This document shows, piece after piece, positions 43,419 to 51,284 of a stretch of 51,770 nucleotides of DNA; the first letter of the stretch is position 1; each line of letters opens with the position of its first letter. The notes beneath the pieces were generated by a model. It saw nothing but the letters and a program-made list of their open reading frames with translations, searched no databases and was not told the origin of the DNA. This DNA comes from JACDBE01 sp051002015 (lineage in GTDB: Bacteria > Actinomycetota > Acidimicrobiia > Spongiisociales > UBA5794), in the NCBI GenBank assembly GCA_051002015.1, contig JBPCMS010000018.1:1-51770 (forward strand), read 5' to 3'. Both the position numbers and the translations under genes were made by a program.

Positions 43419-43799
43419 GCGATATCTCCCGGCCCTACGAGCTGTCGGGTGGCATGCATGCAGCCGCGGGTGGCCATCTGGCGGGCCCTGTTCTCCGACC
43501 GGCTGCACCTCCCGATGGACGAGCTCTTCGACGGGCTCGACGCCACTACGCGGGAGCGTCTAAACCCTCAGCTGCAGCAAGTGGGGATGACGACGAGCAA
43601 GACGGTGCTGCTCGTGACGCACAGCATCGAGTTGACCATCTTCCTCTCCGACCGCATCGTCGTCATGACCCTCCCGGACGGGGGCGTCTCCGAGTCGATC
43701 GTGCTTCGACCGCTCGGCCTGCATCACCTACGAATCGCGGCTCTTCGGCGAGTACTTGGCGAGGCGCGATCATCGGCACCTGACGGTCGCAACCCCTAG
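43419..43799 (+). pseudogene. C-terminal remnant of a nitrate/sulfonate/taurine-type ABC ATPase
   Basis: RPYELSGGM (ABC signature region) is read in one frame; after a 4-bp tandem duplication (CATG at 43453-43456 repeated at 43457-43460) the sense shifts to QPRVAIWRALFSDRLHLPMD. ELFDGLDATTRERLN (Walker B and D-loop region), KTVLLVTHSIE (H-loop) and FLSDRIVVM follow. The Walker A half is missing, and the Walker B Glu-Pro reads ELFDGLD. The fragment cannot be functional. It starts directly at the end of the inverted-repeat segment, so an insertion may have removed the 5' half. Confidence 0.75.
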
Positions 43800-45007
43800 C
43801 CTTTGACCAGCTCGGTTTCCGGCTGGTAGGTGGACCAGGCGAACCAGAACGTGTCGAGGTGCGGGATACGTTCGAGCTGGCTGCCTGTGAGTGGCCCGGA
43901 GTATGCTCGGCCGGTGAGGTTCCAAGTCGACCCCGTCTCGGTGTCGACGAACCCGTCTTCGCCTGCTTCGAGGGTGAGGCGCTGCCCGTCGACGTCGGGT
44001 TGGAACACGCCGACGGAGCCGATGTCGCGTCCGTCGGAGGTGTCGGCGGCTTCCAGTGCGCTTGCCTGGCCCGTCTGCCACAGGATCACGACGGGGTTGC
44101 CCCCGATCTCGGTGTTGGTGGCGTGTGCCTCGCCTGACGAGATCGCCTCGAGGGTGAAGGCGGCGGCTGAGCCATCGATGGCGACGCCGACGACACGCTG
44201 CATCGCGGCGGCTCGTTGGTCCACGTCGCCGCGGAACAGGAACGGGCTGGTGTCGGAGCTGTCGTAGCCGAGATACGGGTTGCGGCCGTAGTCGCGGGTG
44301 AACCCGGTGTCCCGGCTCAGGACGTGGCCGTCCGGATGGGCTTGTCTGAACTCGCCCCAGGCGAGGAGAGGTGAGGCAATCGGTTCGAGCCGCGTGCCGG
44401 TCAGGAGCCCGGCCACGGCGACGCCGTCGTAGTGGGTCCAGAGGCTCTCCGTTGCTCGGTCGTACATCACGAGCGCCGAGGCGTACAGCCGCCCGGACGT
44501 GCCGAAGGTGGTCTCCACGCCGTTGATGGTCCGTTCGTAGCTGACGGCGCTGTTGCACAGCGGGCAGTAGGTGATGGAGACCGGGACCCCGCCGACGGTG
44601 TCGTTGACGATCTCGTGCCAGATGAGGATATCCACCGGGTACGCCCGGGCGTCGCCGTTGATATCCAGGGCGATGACCCCATCGTGGTCCTGCAGAGAGG
44701 GCCCGGCGTCGGCGACCGGTGTGAGGCTCGGCTCGTCGATCGCCGGGATGCCGTCGGGAGGGGGTCCCCCGGACATGATGTCAGCGGTGTCGACGAGCGG
44801 CGGCGGGAAGGACGGGTCGTTCATGTCATCAAGGGCGGAGGGACCGGTGGGGAGGCTCTCGGCGGGGAGGTCGTGCGGCTCGCTGGCCCCGGTGACCTCC
44901 CCGCCTGGAGACGACGATGATGATGGCTCCCGGCCTGAGGGCTGAAGGCCGCCGCAGGCGACCGTCAGCATGGCGATGGCGGCACCGAGCATTGCGAATC
45001 GTCCCAC
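43796..45007 (-). CDS. DUF3179-domain lipoprotein
   Basis: 403 residues from a GTG at 45007; an ATG at 44992 is possible, but only the GTG start gives the signal peptide a positive residue (MGRFAMLGAAIAMLTVAC, Cys as lipid anchor). A Ser/Pro/Gly linker precedes the DUF3179 core: YPVDILIWHEIVNDTVGG, PVSITYCPLCNSAVSYER, FGTSGRLYASALVMYDR and the late WFAWSTYQPET. The CPLC pair could be redox active or bind metal. The family is found in many environmental bacteria and archaea, and its role is unknown. It is divergent from the Crp/Fnr regulator, with 99 bp between starts. Confidence 0.87.
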   Translation of the reverse strand: MGRFAMLGAAIAMLTVACGGLQPSGREPSSSSSPGGEVTGASEPHDLPAESLPTGPSALDDMNDPSFPPPLVDTADIMSGGPPPDGIPAIDEPSLTPVADAGPSLQDHDGVIALDINGDARAYPVDILIWHEIVNDTVGGVPVSITYCPLCNSAVSYERTINGVETTFGTSGRLYASALVMYDRATESLWTHYDGVAVAGLLTGTRLEPIASPLLAWGEFRQAHPDGHVLSRDTGFTRDYGRNPYLGYDSSDTSPFLFRGDVDQRAAAMQRVVGVAIDGSAAAFTLEAISSGEAHATNTEIGGNPVVILWQTGQASALEAADTSDGRDIGSVGVFQPDVDGQRLTLEAGEDGFVDTETGSTWNLTGRAYSGPLTGSQLERIPHLDTFWFAWSTYQPETELVKG

Positions 45008-45106
45008 CTCACGGTCAACGCTACGCCGAGCGGATACCGTGCCGAAGGTGTCGGGGTTCCGACTGTCTCGCCGGGGCCGCTTGAACAGGGGTACCGTCGT
45101 CTGATC

Positions 45107-45796
45107 GTGGAGCACGCCCCGCAGCATCAGCATCTTGCTTGGTTAGCTCGTTCCTTCGGGCGTCCCGACTATCTTCCACTGACGCCCGGCGATCTCGACG
45201 CGTTGAGCGGCTCGGGGGAGACGATCACCCGCTTCACGGGTTCCCATCTGTTTCGTGAAGGGGATCCAGCGGTGGCCTCGTACCTGATCCAAGATGGTGA
45301 GGTCGATCTGTACCGCACACATTCGGGGAAGCGGCGGGTCGTCGCCCGGGTGGGACCGGGTGCCGTCATCGGCGACATCGCCATGTTCGAGGGCGGGACC
45401 TACCTGTCGTCGGCGCGCGCCGCGAACCGGGTGCGGGCGTTCCGTTTCGACCGCGACCGCCTCGTCCCTGTGCTGGCCACCCATCCGGCGTTGTGCCTGC
45501 GGTGGCTGGTCAGCGGGCTGCGCCAGCTCAGGCAGACGCAACGCCGCATCCTTCAGCTCATGCACAAGACCGTGCTCGCCCAGGTGGCAGATCTGCTTCT
45601 CGAGGAATCTGAGCAGCACGGCGAGGTACAGTTGTCGCAGGCTTCGATCGCCATGCTGCTCGGCGCCACCCGGCAGACCGTCAACGAGGCCATCGCCACG
45701 CTGCGCCGGCTGGGGGCCGTCGACACCGGCTACCGCCTCATCGAGATCAAGGACCCCACCATCCTGGCGCGGGTCGCTGCCGGCGAGCCGACGTAG
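45107..45796 (+). CDS. Crp/Fnr-family transcriptional regulator
   Basis: 229 residues from GTG 45107. The N-terminal cyclic-nucleotide-like domain has HLFREGDPAVASYLIQDGEV and GAVIGDIAMFEGG. The C-terminal winged helix has LSQASIAMLLGATRQTVNEAIATLRRLGAV, split here as LSQASIAMLLGATRQ and TVNEAIATLRRLGAV. There is no N-terminal Fnr-type cysteine set, so it is not an iron-sulfur oxygen sensor; the phosphate-binding Arg/Ser of cAMP sites is not clear either. It probably controls the divergent DUF3179 gene and the downstream redox genes. Confidence 0.9.
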   Translation: MEHAPQHQHLAWLARSFGRPDYLPLTPGDLDALSGSGETITRFTGSHLFREGDPAVASYLIQDGEVDLYRTHSGKRRVVARVGPGAVIGDIAMFEGGTYLSSARAANRVRAFRFDRDRLVPVLATHPALCLRWLVSGLRQLRQTQRRILQLMHKTVLAQVADLLLEESEQHGEVQLSQASIAMLLGATRQTVNEAIATLRRLGAVDTGYRLIEIKDPTILARVAAGEPT

Positions 45797-45937
45797 CCGG
45801 ACCCGGCGGAGCCCACCATCGGCGGCCGCCCGCCGCGATGCTCACCGGCCATGTGACGTCTGTGGAGCTGACGGCGGGTGGCTCGATGGTCGCCTTCCCG
45901 ACAGTCAGCGTCGAGCTCGCTCACCGGTCCGGTTGGG

Positions 45938-46819
45938 ATGGTTGACATGACCGTGCTGGTCGCCACTGCGTTCGTCGCCGGGATGATCTCGACGCTGAAC
46001 CCGTGCGGATTCGCGATGCTGCCCGCCTACCTCGGATGGTTGCTCGCCGCGGGTCCCGAGGACGGCACCCGGGTCCTCCGGGTGGCGGCCACAGTCGGAG
46101 CCGGGCTGCTCGGCGTGCTCACCCTCACCGGAGTCGTGATCTCGGCCGGTGTGCGGTCGGTGGTGGGGTGGATCCCGTGGATGGCGCTGATGGTCGGCAC
46201 TCTCTTGGTGGTGGCCGGTGTCGCCCAGCTCGCCGGACGGCGGTGGCTCCCGACGATCGTTAGGCCCCGGCGAGCCGGCGTCGGCAAGTCGACGCTGGCG
46301 ATGGCCGGCTTCGGCGCGTCCTACGCCCTGGCTTCCCTGTCCTGCACTCTTCCCATCTTCCTCAGCCTGGTGGTGGCGCCCGTGACGGCACAGTCGCTGC
46401 TCGAATCGGCGGCGGTGTTCTTCGCCTACGGCGCCGGCATGGTCCTTGTCGTCCTGGTGCTCACGGTGGCCGTGGCCGCGGGCCGGGCGCGGCTGATCGG
46501 CTCCATCAGGGGGATCGGGCGCCGTCTCGACCGGGCATCGGGTGTGGTCCAGCTCCTCGCTGGCGGCTTCATCGTCTGGTACTGGGCCACCGTGCTGTCG
46601 GCGGGCCCCGTCGCGGCGGCGAGCAACGGCCTGGCGCGCTGGCTCGAACGGACGTCCGCCAGACTGGCGGGAGCGGTCGTCGGCCATGTGCTCGTGGTGG
46701 CAGCGATCGGTTTCACCGTCATGGCACTGGCTGTGCTGGGAAGCCGCGCAGCACATCGGGGAGCCGCAAGCGACCGCGACGGGCCCGCTGTCGCCGACGA
46801 GAGCAAGGGCGATCCGTGA
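45938..46819 (+). CDS. ccdA: CcdA-like thiol-disulfide membrane transporter
   Basis: 293 residues with seven to eight hydrophobic segments. The pair of buried cysteines of CcdA/DsbD is present: Cys23 in TLNPCGFAMLPAY and Cys near residue 135 in ASLSCTLPIFL. It moves reducing equivalents from cytosolic thioredoxin to the outside, typically to a TlpA/ResA-like partner, which is encoded next. The C-terminal extension after the last span is charged. The start could also be 45947. Confidence 0.9.
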   Translation: MVDMTVLVATAFVAGMISTLNPCGFAMLPAYLGWLLAAGPEDGTRVLRVAATVGAGLLGVLTLTGVVISAGVRSVVGWIPWMALMVGTLLVVAGVAQLAGRRWLPTIVRPRRAGVGKSTLAMAGFGASYALASLSCTLPIFLSLVVAPVTAQSLLESAAVFFAYGAGMVLVVLVLTVAVAAGRARLIGSIRGIGRRLDRASGVVQLLAGGFIVWYWATVLSAGPVAAASNGLARWLERTSARLAGAVVGHVLVVAAIGFTVMALAVLGSRAAHRGAASDRDGPAVADESKGDP

Positions 46820-46951
46820 GCGCCCGGGTGTGGTCGCGACCCCTCACCGACCGTCGAGGCCCTTCGATGTGTCGGGAGTCCGACGGTCAGGCCAGGCACA
46901 GAGGCGCAACGATGGTTGTCTGAGGCGACGACCCGAAGACGGAGAGGGAAG

Positions 46952-47491
46952 GTGTACGAGCGATTTCGATCCGTCCGGACCAGGGCGCTCATCGCCGGGA
47001 TCGCCCTGGCCGCGGTGGGCGCGGGCGGTGTGATGGTCGCAATCTCGGGTCGCGGATCGGCCGCCCACGAGGTCACGTCCGTGACCGGTGCTGACGTTCG
47101 CTTCACCTACTTCGACGGCGAGCCGGGGACGCTGGCCGACTTCGCCGGCCGGCCGTTGGTGCTCAACTTCTGGGCGTCGTGGTGCCCGCCCTGTCTCGCC
47201 GAGATGCCCGACTTCGAGGAGGTCCACCAGCAGCTCAAGGGTGAGGTGGCGTTTCTCGGCCTCAACCTCCAGGACGACCTCGCGGCTGCGCAGCGCCTCG
47301 CGGACCAGACCGGGGTGACGTATCCCTTGGCGGCGGACCCCGAGGGGGCCATCTTCCGTCGGTTCGGTGGCATCGCCATGCCGACCACTGTGCTCATCGA
47401 CGCCGACGGCGAGGTGGTCGAGGTGCACGCCGGGGTTATCTTCGCCGACGACCTCGCCGAGTTGATCGGCGGCACGCTGCTCGACTCGTGA
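46952..47491 (+). CDS. TlpA/ResA-like membrane-anchored thioredoxin
   Basis: 179 residues from a GTG at 46952, supported by GGAGAGGGA just upstream; a TTG at 46916 would add 12 residues. One N-terminal span (LIAGIALAAVGAGGVMVAI) anchors the protein outside. The thioredoxin fold has WASWCPPCLAEMP (Cys78, Cys81) and the cis-Pro loop GIAMPTTVLID. It probably receives electrons from the adjacent CcdA and reduces disulfides in exported proteins or apocytochrome c. It overlaps the next gene by 4 bp (GTGA). Confidence 0.9.
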   Translation: MYERFRSVRTRALIAGIALAAVGAGGVMVAISGRGSAAHEVTSVTGADVRFTYFDGEPGTLADFAGRPLVLNFWASWCPPCLAEMPDFEEVHQQLKGEVAFLGLNLQDDLAAAQRLADQTGVTYPLAADPEGAIFRRFGGIAMPTTVLIDADGEVVEVHAGVIFADDLAELIGGTLLDS

Positions 47492-47892
47492 CCCGCCGCC
47501 CTGTCCCGCACCGCGTCGGGTTGTCCTCCCGATCACGTGAGAACGTCCCCCCGGGCGGGCTGCCGGTGGTGCGCATCGGTGTCGCCGGCGGCGTGGTCGG
47601 CATCCTGTGCTGTGTCGGCCCAGCGTCGTTGGCGATCATGGGCGTCGTTGGCGCCGCCACCGCCTTCGCGTGGGCGACCGACCTCTACGAGGGCTACGCA
47701 TGGTGGTTCCGGCTCCTTGGGTTGGCCGTCATGGCGACCCTGGTCTGGGTCTGGCTGCGGCGACAACGACGATGCAACGTCGTTTTCGACGGCCGGAGTC
47801 TCTGGTGGCGTCTGGCCGGTGTCCTCGGCATCGCCGTCGCCACCTACGCCGTCCTCTACGCCGTCACGACGTGGCTGGGTGGCTTCGCCTGA
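47488..47892 (+). CDS. Small membrane protein with a CC motif, MerT-like in shape
   Basis: 134 residues from a GTG overlapping the previous stop. Three hydrophobic segments. The first contains GVVGILCCVGPASLAIMGVV; a paired CC before GP in the first span resembles MerT-type mercury transporters, but the rest of the sequence is not clearly MerT, and no merA/merR adjoins. A third cysteine (RRCNVV) follows the second span. Translational coupling to the TlpA-like gene suggests a shared role in thiol or metal handling. Function unproven. Confidence 0.7.
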   Translation: MTRRPVPHRVGLSSRSRENVPPGGLPVVRIGVAGGVVGILCCVGPASLAIMGVVGAATAFAWATDLYEGYAWWFRLLGLAVMATLVWVWLRRQRRCNVVFDGRSLWWRLAGVLGIAVATYAVLYAVTTWLGGFA

Positions 47893-48228
47893 CCTGCGCC
47901 CGTGGCACGCCCTCCACGTTGACTTCACCCCAGAACGCCACCCATTCTTCGATGTCCTCCGCTCCCGGCCGCGGAGAAGGATAGGTCCACGCCGCAACCG
48001 GAACCGTGTTTTCCGTCGACCACAACGTCGTGGTAGCGGGTCACGCCCTTCCAGGGGCACACCGTGGTGTGGTCCGTCTCGACCAGGAGCTCCCAGGGCA
48101 CCGCCTCGGGCGGAAGTACACGTAACCGCTGAGGCGCGCCTGCGGTGCGACTCGGCGATCACCGCGCCCCGCCACACGGCGCGGCGTGGCCCGCTGGCGG
48201 TGATAATGGTCTCGAGGAAATCGGGCAT
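47864..48228 (-). pseudogene. DUF427-family gene broken by three frameshifts
   Basis: Starting at ATG 48228: MPDFLETIITASGPRRAVWR continues to GAVIAES. The frame shifts and gives ARLSGYVYF, shifts again (a missing C would restore YFPPEAV) and gives EAVPWELLVETDHTTVCPWK and GVTRYHDVVVDGK. It shifts once more to VAAWTYPSPRPGAEDIEEWV and AFWGEV before a stop at 47864. All parts are in the order of an intact DUF427 protein. The high preservation of residues despite three indels suggests very recent decay or sequence errors. It overlaps the convergent CC-motif gene by 29 bp. Confidence 0.75.
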
Positions 48229-48318
48229 GAGGCGAGCAACTCCCGGCGGTCGGGGACCGTTCGCGATAGTCGGTGGTGCGACACTCATGACGGGACGGCG
48301 GGGCACGGGACGTTGCCG

Positions 48319-49143
48319 ATGACGGTAACACCAACCACGGGAGGGCAGGTGCGCGCCGAGGTCACCGATTGGGATCTTCTATGGACGTTCGGGAGGTCGG
48401 TGCTCAGGGCGATGGTCACGGTCCGTCGGCCACGCCCGTCCGGCGTGTCGACGGTGGATCACCACCGTCTCGAGCCGATCCTGGCAACGGTCGCCGCCGG
48501 GGGGATCGAACATCTGGCCGCCACCGGAGATCCGCTCAACGACTACCTGGACCACCTGTCCCAGGTCGACCCGGAACAGCTCAGCCGTGACGAGGCGCTG
48601 GCGTTCTGGGTCAACCTGTACAACGCCGGCGCCCTCACCGTGGCTGCCGAAGCGAGGGCCTTGGAGGCGGGGACGGTGCTTCGCGTGCCCGGGGCCTTCC
48701 AGAGACCCATCACCGTCATCGCCGGTGAGACCCTGTCGCTCGACGGGATCGAGCACGGCAAGATCCGCCGCTTCGGTGATCCTCGCATCCATGCCGGCCT
48801 GGTCTGCGGCTCGGTCTCCTGTCCCACCCTGCGCGCCGAGCCCTACACCGGCGAACAGATCGGGTCCCAGCTCGAGGACCAGATGCGGAGATTCCTGGCC
48901 ACAGGCGGGCTCGGGATCAACCGCTCCGACCGGCGGGTGTCGCTCTCCCGGATCTTCCGCTGGTACGGCGCCGACTTCGTCCGACCGCGACGTATGCCGA
49001 CGCTGCTTCCGGCAGCTCCTCGCTCGATCCTGCGGGCCTTGGCCCGGTGGGTCGATCCCGGCGATGCCGCTTGGATCGAGACGACGACCCCGGACATCGG
49101 GTTCCAGCGCTACGACTGGGGACTCCACTGCGCGGTGACGTGA
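48319..49143 (+). CDS. DUF547-domain protein
   Basis: 274 residues. The DUF547 core is visible as LSRDEALAFWVNLYNAGALT, then LSLDGIEHGKIRRFGDPRIHAG, split as LSLDGIEHGKIRR and FGDPRIHAG, and VCGSVSCPTLRAEPYTGE. The conserved Cys pair (VCGSVSCP) and the His of the IEHG segment suggest a thiol-peptidase-like site. No signal peptide is visible. ATG 48319 is preferred; the frame is open further upstream over the decayed DUF427 region. Function unknown. Confidence 0.85.
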   Translation: MTVTPTTGGQVRAEVTDWDLLWTFGRSVLRAMVTVRRPRPSGVSTVDHHRLEPILATVAAGGIEHLAATGDPLNDYLDHLSQVDPEQLSRDEALAFWVNLYNAGALTVAAEARALEAGTVLRVPGAFQRPITVIAGETLSLDGIEHGKIRRFGDPRIHAGLVCGSVSCPTLRAEPYTGEQIGSQLEDQMRRFLATGGLGINRSDRRVSLSRIFRWYGADFVRPRRMPTLLPAAPRSILRALARWVDPGDAAWIETTTPDIGFQRYDWGLHCAVT

Positions 49144-49362
49144 CCCACGACCAGCGACCAAGCCGTGGGGCAACGCGTGTCACCGGGGGGAACACGAGGC
49201 GACGATGACGGGCCCCGCACCCAACGCTTTGGAAACCTCCAGGTTTCGGGTGTCGCAGGTCTGAGCGGAGGGTTCCTCGAATGTTCCCTTTCCGTTCCGA
49301 GACTGTTCACATCCGGCCGATACGGCGAGCGACAGCGATGGACGCGAGAGAGAGGAGTTTCG

Positions 49363-50076
49363 ATGCGTTCACGAGCCCTCGCAACATTGATGGTCTGCGG
49401 GTTACTCGTCGCTGCTGCGCCAGCAGTCTCGGCGGCGGAGCCTCCCGATCGGGTCTATGAGATCACCATCCACAACCTCACCGAGGGGCAGTGGTTCACT
49501 CCCGCTGCGGTGGCGACACACCGACGCTCGGTTGATCTGTTCACGGTGCGGCGGGCGACGACCTTTGAGGTCAAGGAGATCGCCGAGAACGGCAACCTGG
49601 ACCCGATGATCGGTTTGCTGTCGACCAGCCGTGGCGTGTCGAATTGGGCGGTGGTGACTTCGCCGACCGATCCGCCTCCGATCGGCCCCGGCGCCTCGGT
49701 GACGTTTGAGCTCACCGCCAGGCCGGGGGCTCGGTTCCTCTCGTGGATGTCGATGCTGATCTGCACCAACGACGGGTTCACCGGGCTCGACGCGGTCCGG
49801 CTGCCCCAACGGGTCGGCACCACAAGGACGTTCACGACCGCCGGTTACGACGCCGGCACTGAGGTCAACACGGAGGCCTGGAAGGATCTGGTGCCCCCGT
49901 GCGCTCAGCTCACCGGTTTCGGTGACCAGGGCGGCACCGGCGTGTCCAACCCGGGCCTCGCCGAGGGTGGCGTGATCGCCATGCACCCCGGGATCGCAGG
50001 GATCGCCGACCTCGTCCCGGACGTGCACGGCTGGATCGACCCGGTGGCGCTGGTCGAGGTCACCCGAACCGGCTGA
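49363..50076 (+). CDS. Secreted Spondin_N-domain protein
   Basis: 237 residues. A Sec signal peptide (MRSRALATLMVCGLLVAAAP, cleaved after VSA) precedes a spondin-N domain that fills the rest: YEITIHNLTEGQWFTPAAVA, FLSWMSMLICTNDGFTGLDA, YDAGTEVNTEAWKDLVPPC and VIAMHPGI. Conserved acidic residues in the ICTNDGFTG and GTEVNTE segments match the calcium-binding surface of the domain. AGAGGAG at 7 nt supports the start. Such stand-alone bacterial proteins are secreted, with unknown role. Confidence 0.88.
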   Translation: MRSRALATLMVCGLLVAAAPAVSAAEPPDRVYEITIHNLTEGQWFTPAAVATHRRSVDLFTVRRATTFEVKEIAENGNLDPMIGLLSTSRGVSNWAVVTSPTDPPPIGPGASVTFELTARPGARFLSWMSMLICTNDGFTGLDAVRLPQRVGTTRTFTTAGYDAGTEVNTEAWKDLVPPCAQLTGFGDQGGTGVSNPGLAEGGVIAMHPGIAGIADLVPDVHGWIDPVALVEVTRTG

Positions 50077-50103
50077 GCCAGAAGACAGCCGGGCGGCGAC
50101 TGA

Positions 50104-50259
50104 TTGGGAGCAGCGCGACCTGACCTGCCAGTGCTCGCCCTCCGCTGGGCAGGCGAGTCGCACGACACCATCGCAGACCGTTTCAGGAAGACCCCGCGTT
50201 TCATCCGCCAGGCTGAGGGCCTCGCCCACTACCGCAGGGCCATGGAGCTGCTCGGCTGA
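50104..50259 (+). CDS. Small ORF with a helix-turn-helix-like segment, possibly a gene remnant
   Basis: Fifty-one codons from TTG 50104 (or 42 from GTG 50131). The sequence VLALRWAGESHDTIADRFRK, then TPRFIRQAEGLAHYRRAMEL, looks like a short DNA-binding helix pair (AGESHDTIADRFRKTPRFI). No ribosome site is convincing. It may be the surviving C-terminus of a small regulator. It lies between the spondin gene and the end of the peptide transporter gene. Confidence 0.35.
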   Translation: MGAARPDLPVLALRWAGESHDTIADRFRKTPRFIRQAEGLAHYRRAMELLG

Positions 50260-50291
50260 CTCGCCACGATGGGCGGGCCCGAGCGCACCGC

Positions 50292-51284
50292 TCAGCGGGG
50301 GACGGCGAGAGGGCCGGCTCGGAGGTGGCAGGCGGCCTCGTGATGGTGTTCGCCGGGGACCGGCATCAGGGCAGGGTCCTCGAGGTCGCACAGGCCGCTG
50401 CGGGCGATGGGGCAGCGGGGGTGGAAGCGGCATCCCGTCGGCGGGTTGAGCGGCGACGGGATCTCGCCCTGCAGGTGGGTCCGGGTGCGCGGTCTGGTCG
50501 GGTCGGGGATGGGGATCGCGGTCAGCAGCGCCTCGGTGTACGGGTGGGCGGGCGAGGCGTACAGCGTGTCACGGTCGGTGAGCTCCACGATCCGCCCCAG
50601 GTACATCACCGCCACCCGGTCGGAGATGTGCTCCACCACCGCCAGGTTGTGGGCCACGAAGAGCAGGGTGAGCCCCAGCTCGGATTGCAGCTCGCGCAGC
50701 AGGTTGAGCACCTGGGCCTGCACCGACACGTCGAGGGCGGACACCGGCTCGTCGGCGACGACGAACTTCGGTTCGAGGATCAGCGCCCGGGCGATACCGA
50801 TGCGTTGGCGCTGACCGCCGGAGAACTCGTGGGGGTAGCGCTCGGCGTAGCGCGGTGCCATCCCCACAACCTCCAGCATGCGGCGGACCCGCCGCCGCCG
50901 CTCGTCGTCGTCGCCGATGCGGTGGATGCGCAATCCCTCGGCGATCGAGTTGCCAACGGTGGTGCGCGGGTCGAGCGAGGCGTACGGGTCCTGGAAGATG
51001 ATCTGCACGTCCTGGCGGAACCGGCCAAGGTCCTTTCCCGTGAGGTGGGTGACCTCCGTCCCGTCGAACACGATCGATCCCGATGTCGGTTCGAGCAGCC
51101 GCACCATCATCCGCCCCAGTGTGGTCTTGCCGCATCCCGACTCGCCGACGAGACCGACCGTCTCGCCCTGCTTGATGTCGAGGTCGACGCCGGCAACGGC
51201 GTTGACCGTGGCCACGGTCCGCTGCAGGATCCCGCCCCTGACTGGGAACTGCTTGGTGAGGTCCCTCACCTGCACCAGGCTCAC
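50292..51284 (-). CDS. Oligopeptide/dipeptide ABC importer ATPase (OppF/DppF-like)
   Basis: 330 residues from a GTG overlapping the preceding stop (GTGA). Walker A is GESGCGKTTLGR, the Q-loop is IFQDPYASLDPR, the signature is FSGGQRQRIGIARAL and Walker B is FVVADEPVSALD. The C-terminal oligopeptide extension has the Cys-rich PTGCRFHPRCPIARSGLCDL, which can hold an iron-sulfur cluster in this family. It works with the OppD-like ATPase next to it to import peptides or related solutes; the permease and binding-protein genes would lie outside the window. Confidence 0.93.
   Translation of the reverse strand: MSLVQVRDLTKQFPVRGGILQRTVATVNAVAGVDLDIKQGETVGLVGESGCGKTTLGRMMVRLLEPTSGSIVFDGTEVTHLTGKDLGRFRQDVQIIFQDPYASLDPRTTVGNSIAEGLRIHRIGDDDERRRRVRRMLEVVGMAPRYAERYPHEFSGGQRQRIGIARALILEPKFVVADEPVSALDVSVQAQVLNLLRELQSELGLTLLFVAHNLAVVEHISDRVAVMYLGRIVELTDRDTLYASPAHPYTEALLTAIPIPDPTRPRTRTHLQGEIPSPLNPPTGCRFHPRCPIARSGLCDLEDPALMPVPGEHHHEAACHLRAGPLAVPR

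Noticed and set aside
43178..43799. Intact insertion sequence
   Set aside because: Only 21 codons of transposase remain, with no second catalytic region and no matching ends around it.
47488..47892. Mercury resistance operon (merT)
   Set aside because: Only the CC pair resembles MerT; no merA, merP or merR is present and the coupling is to a thioredoxin gene.
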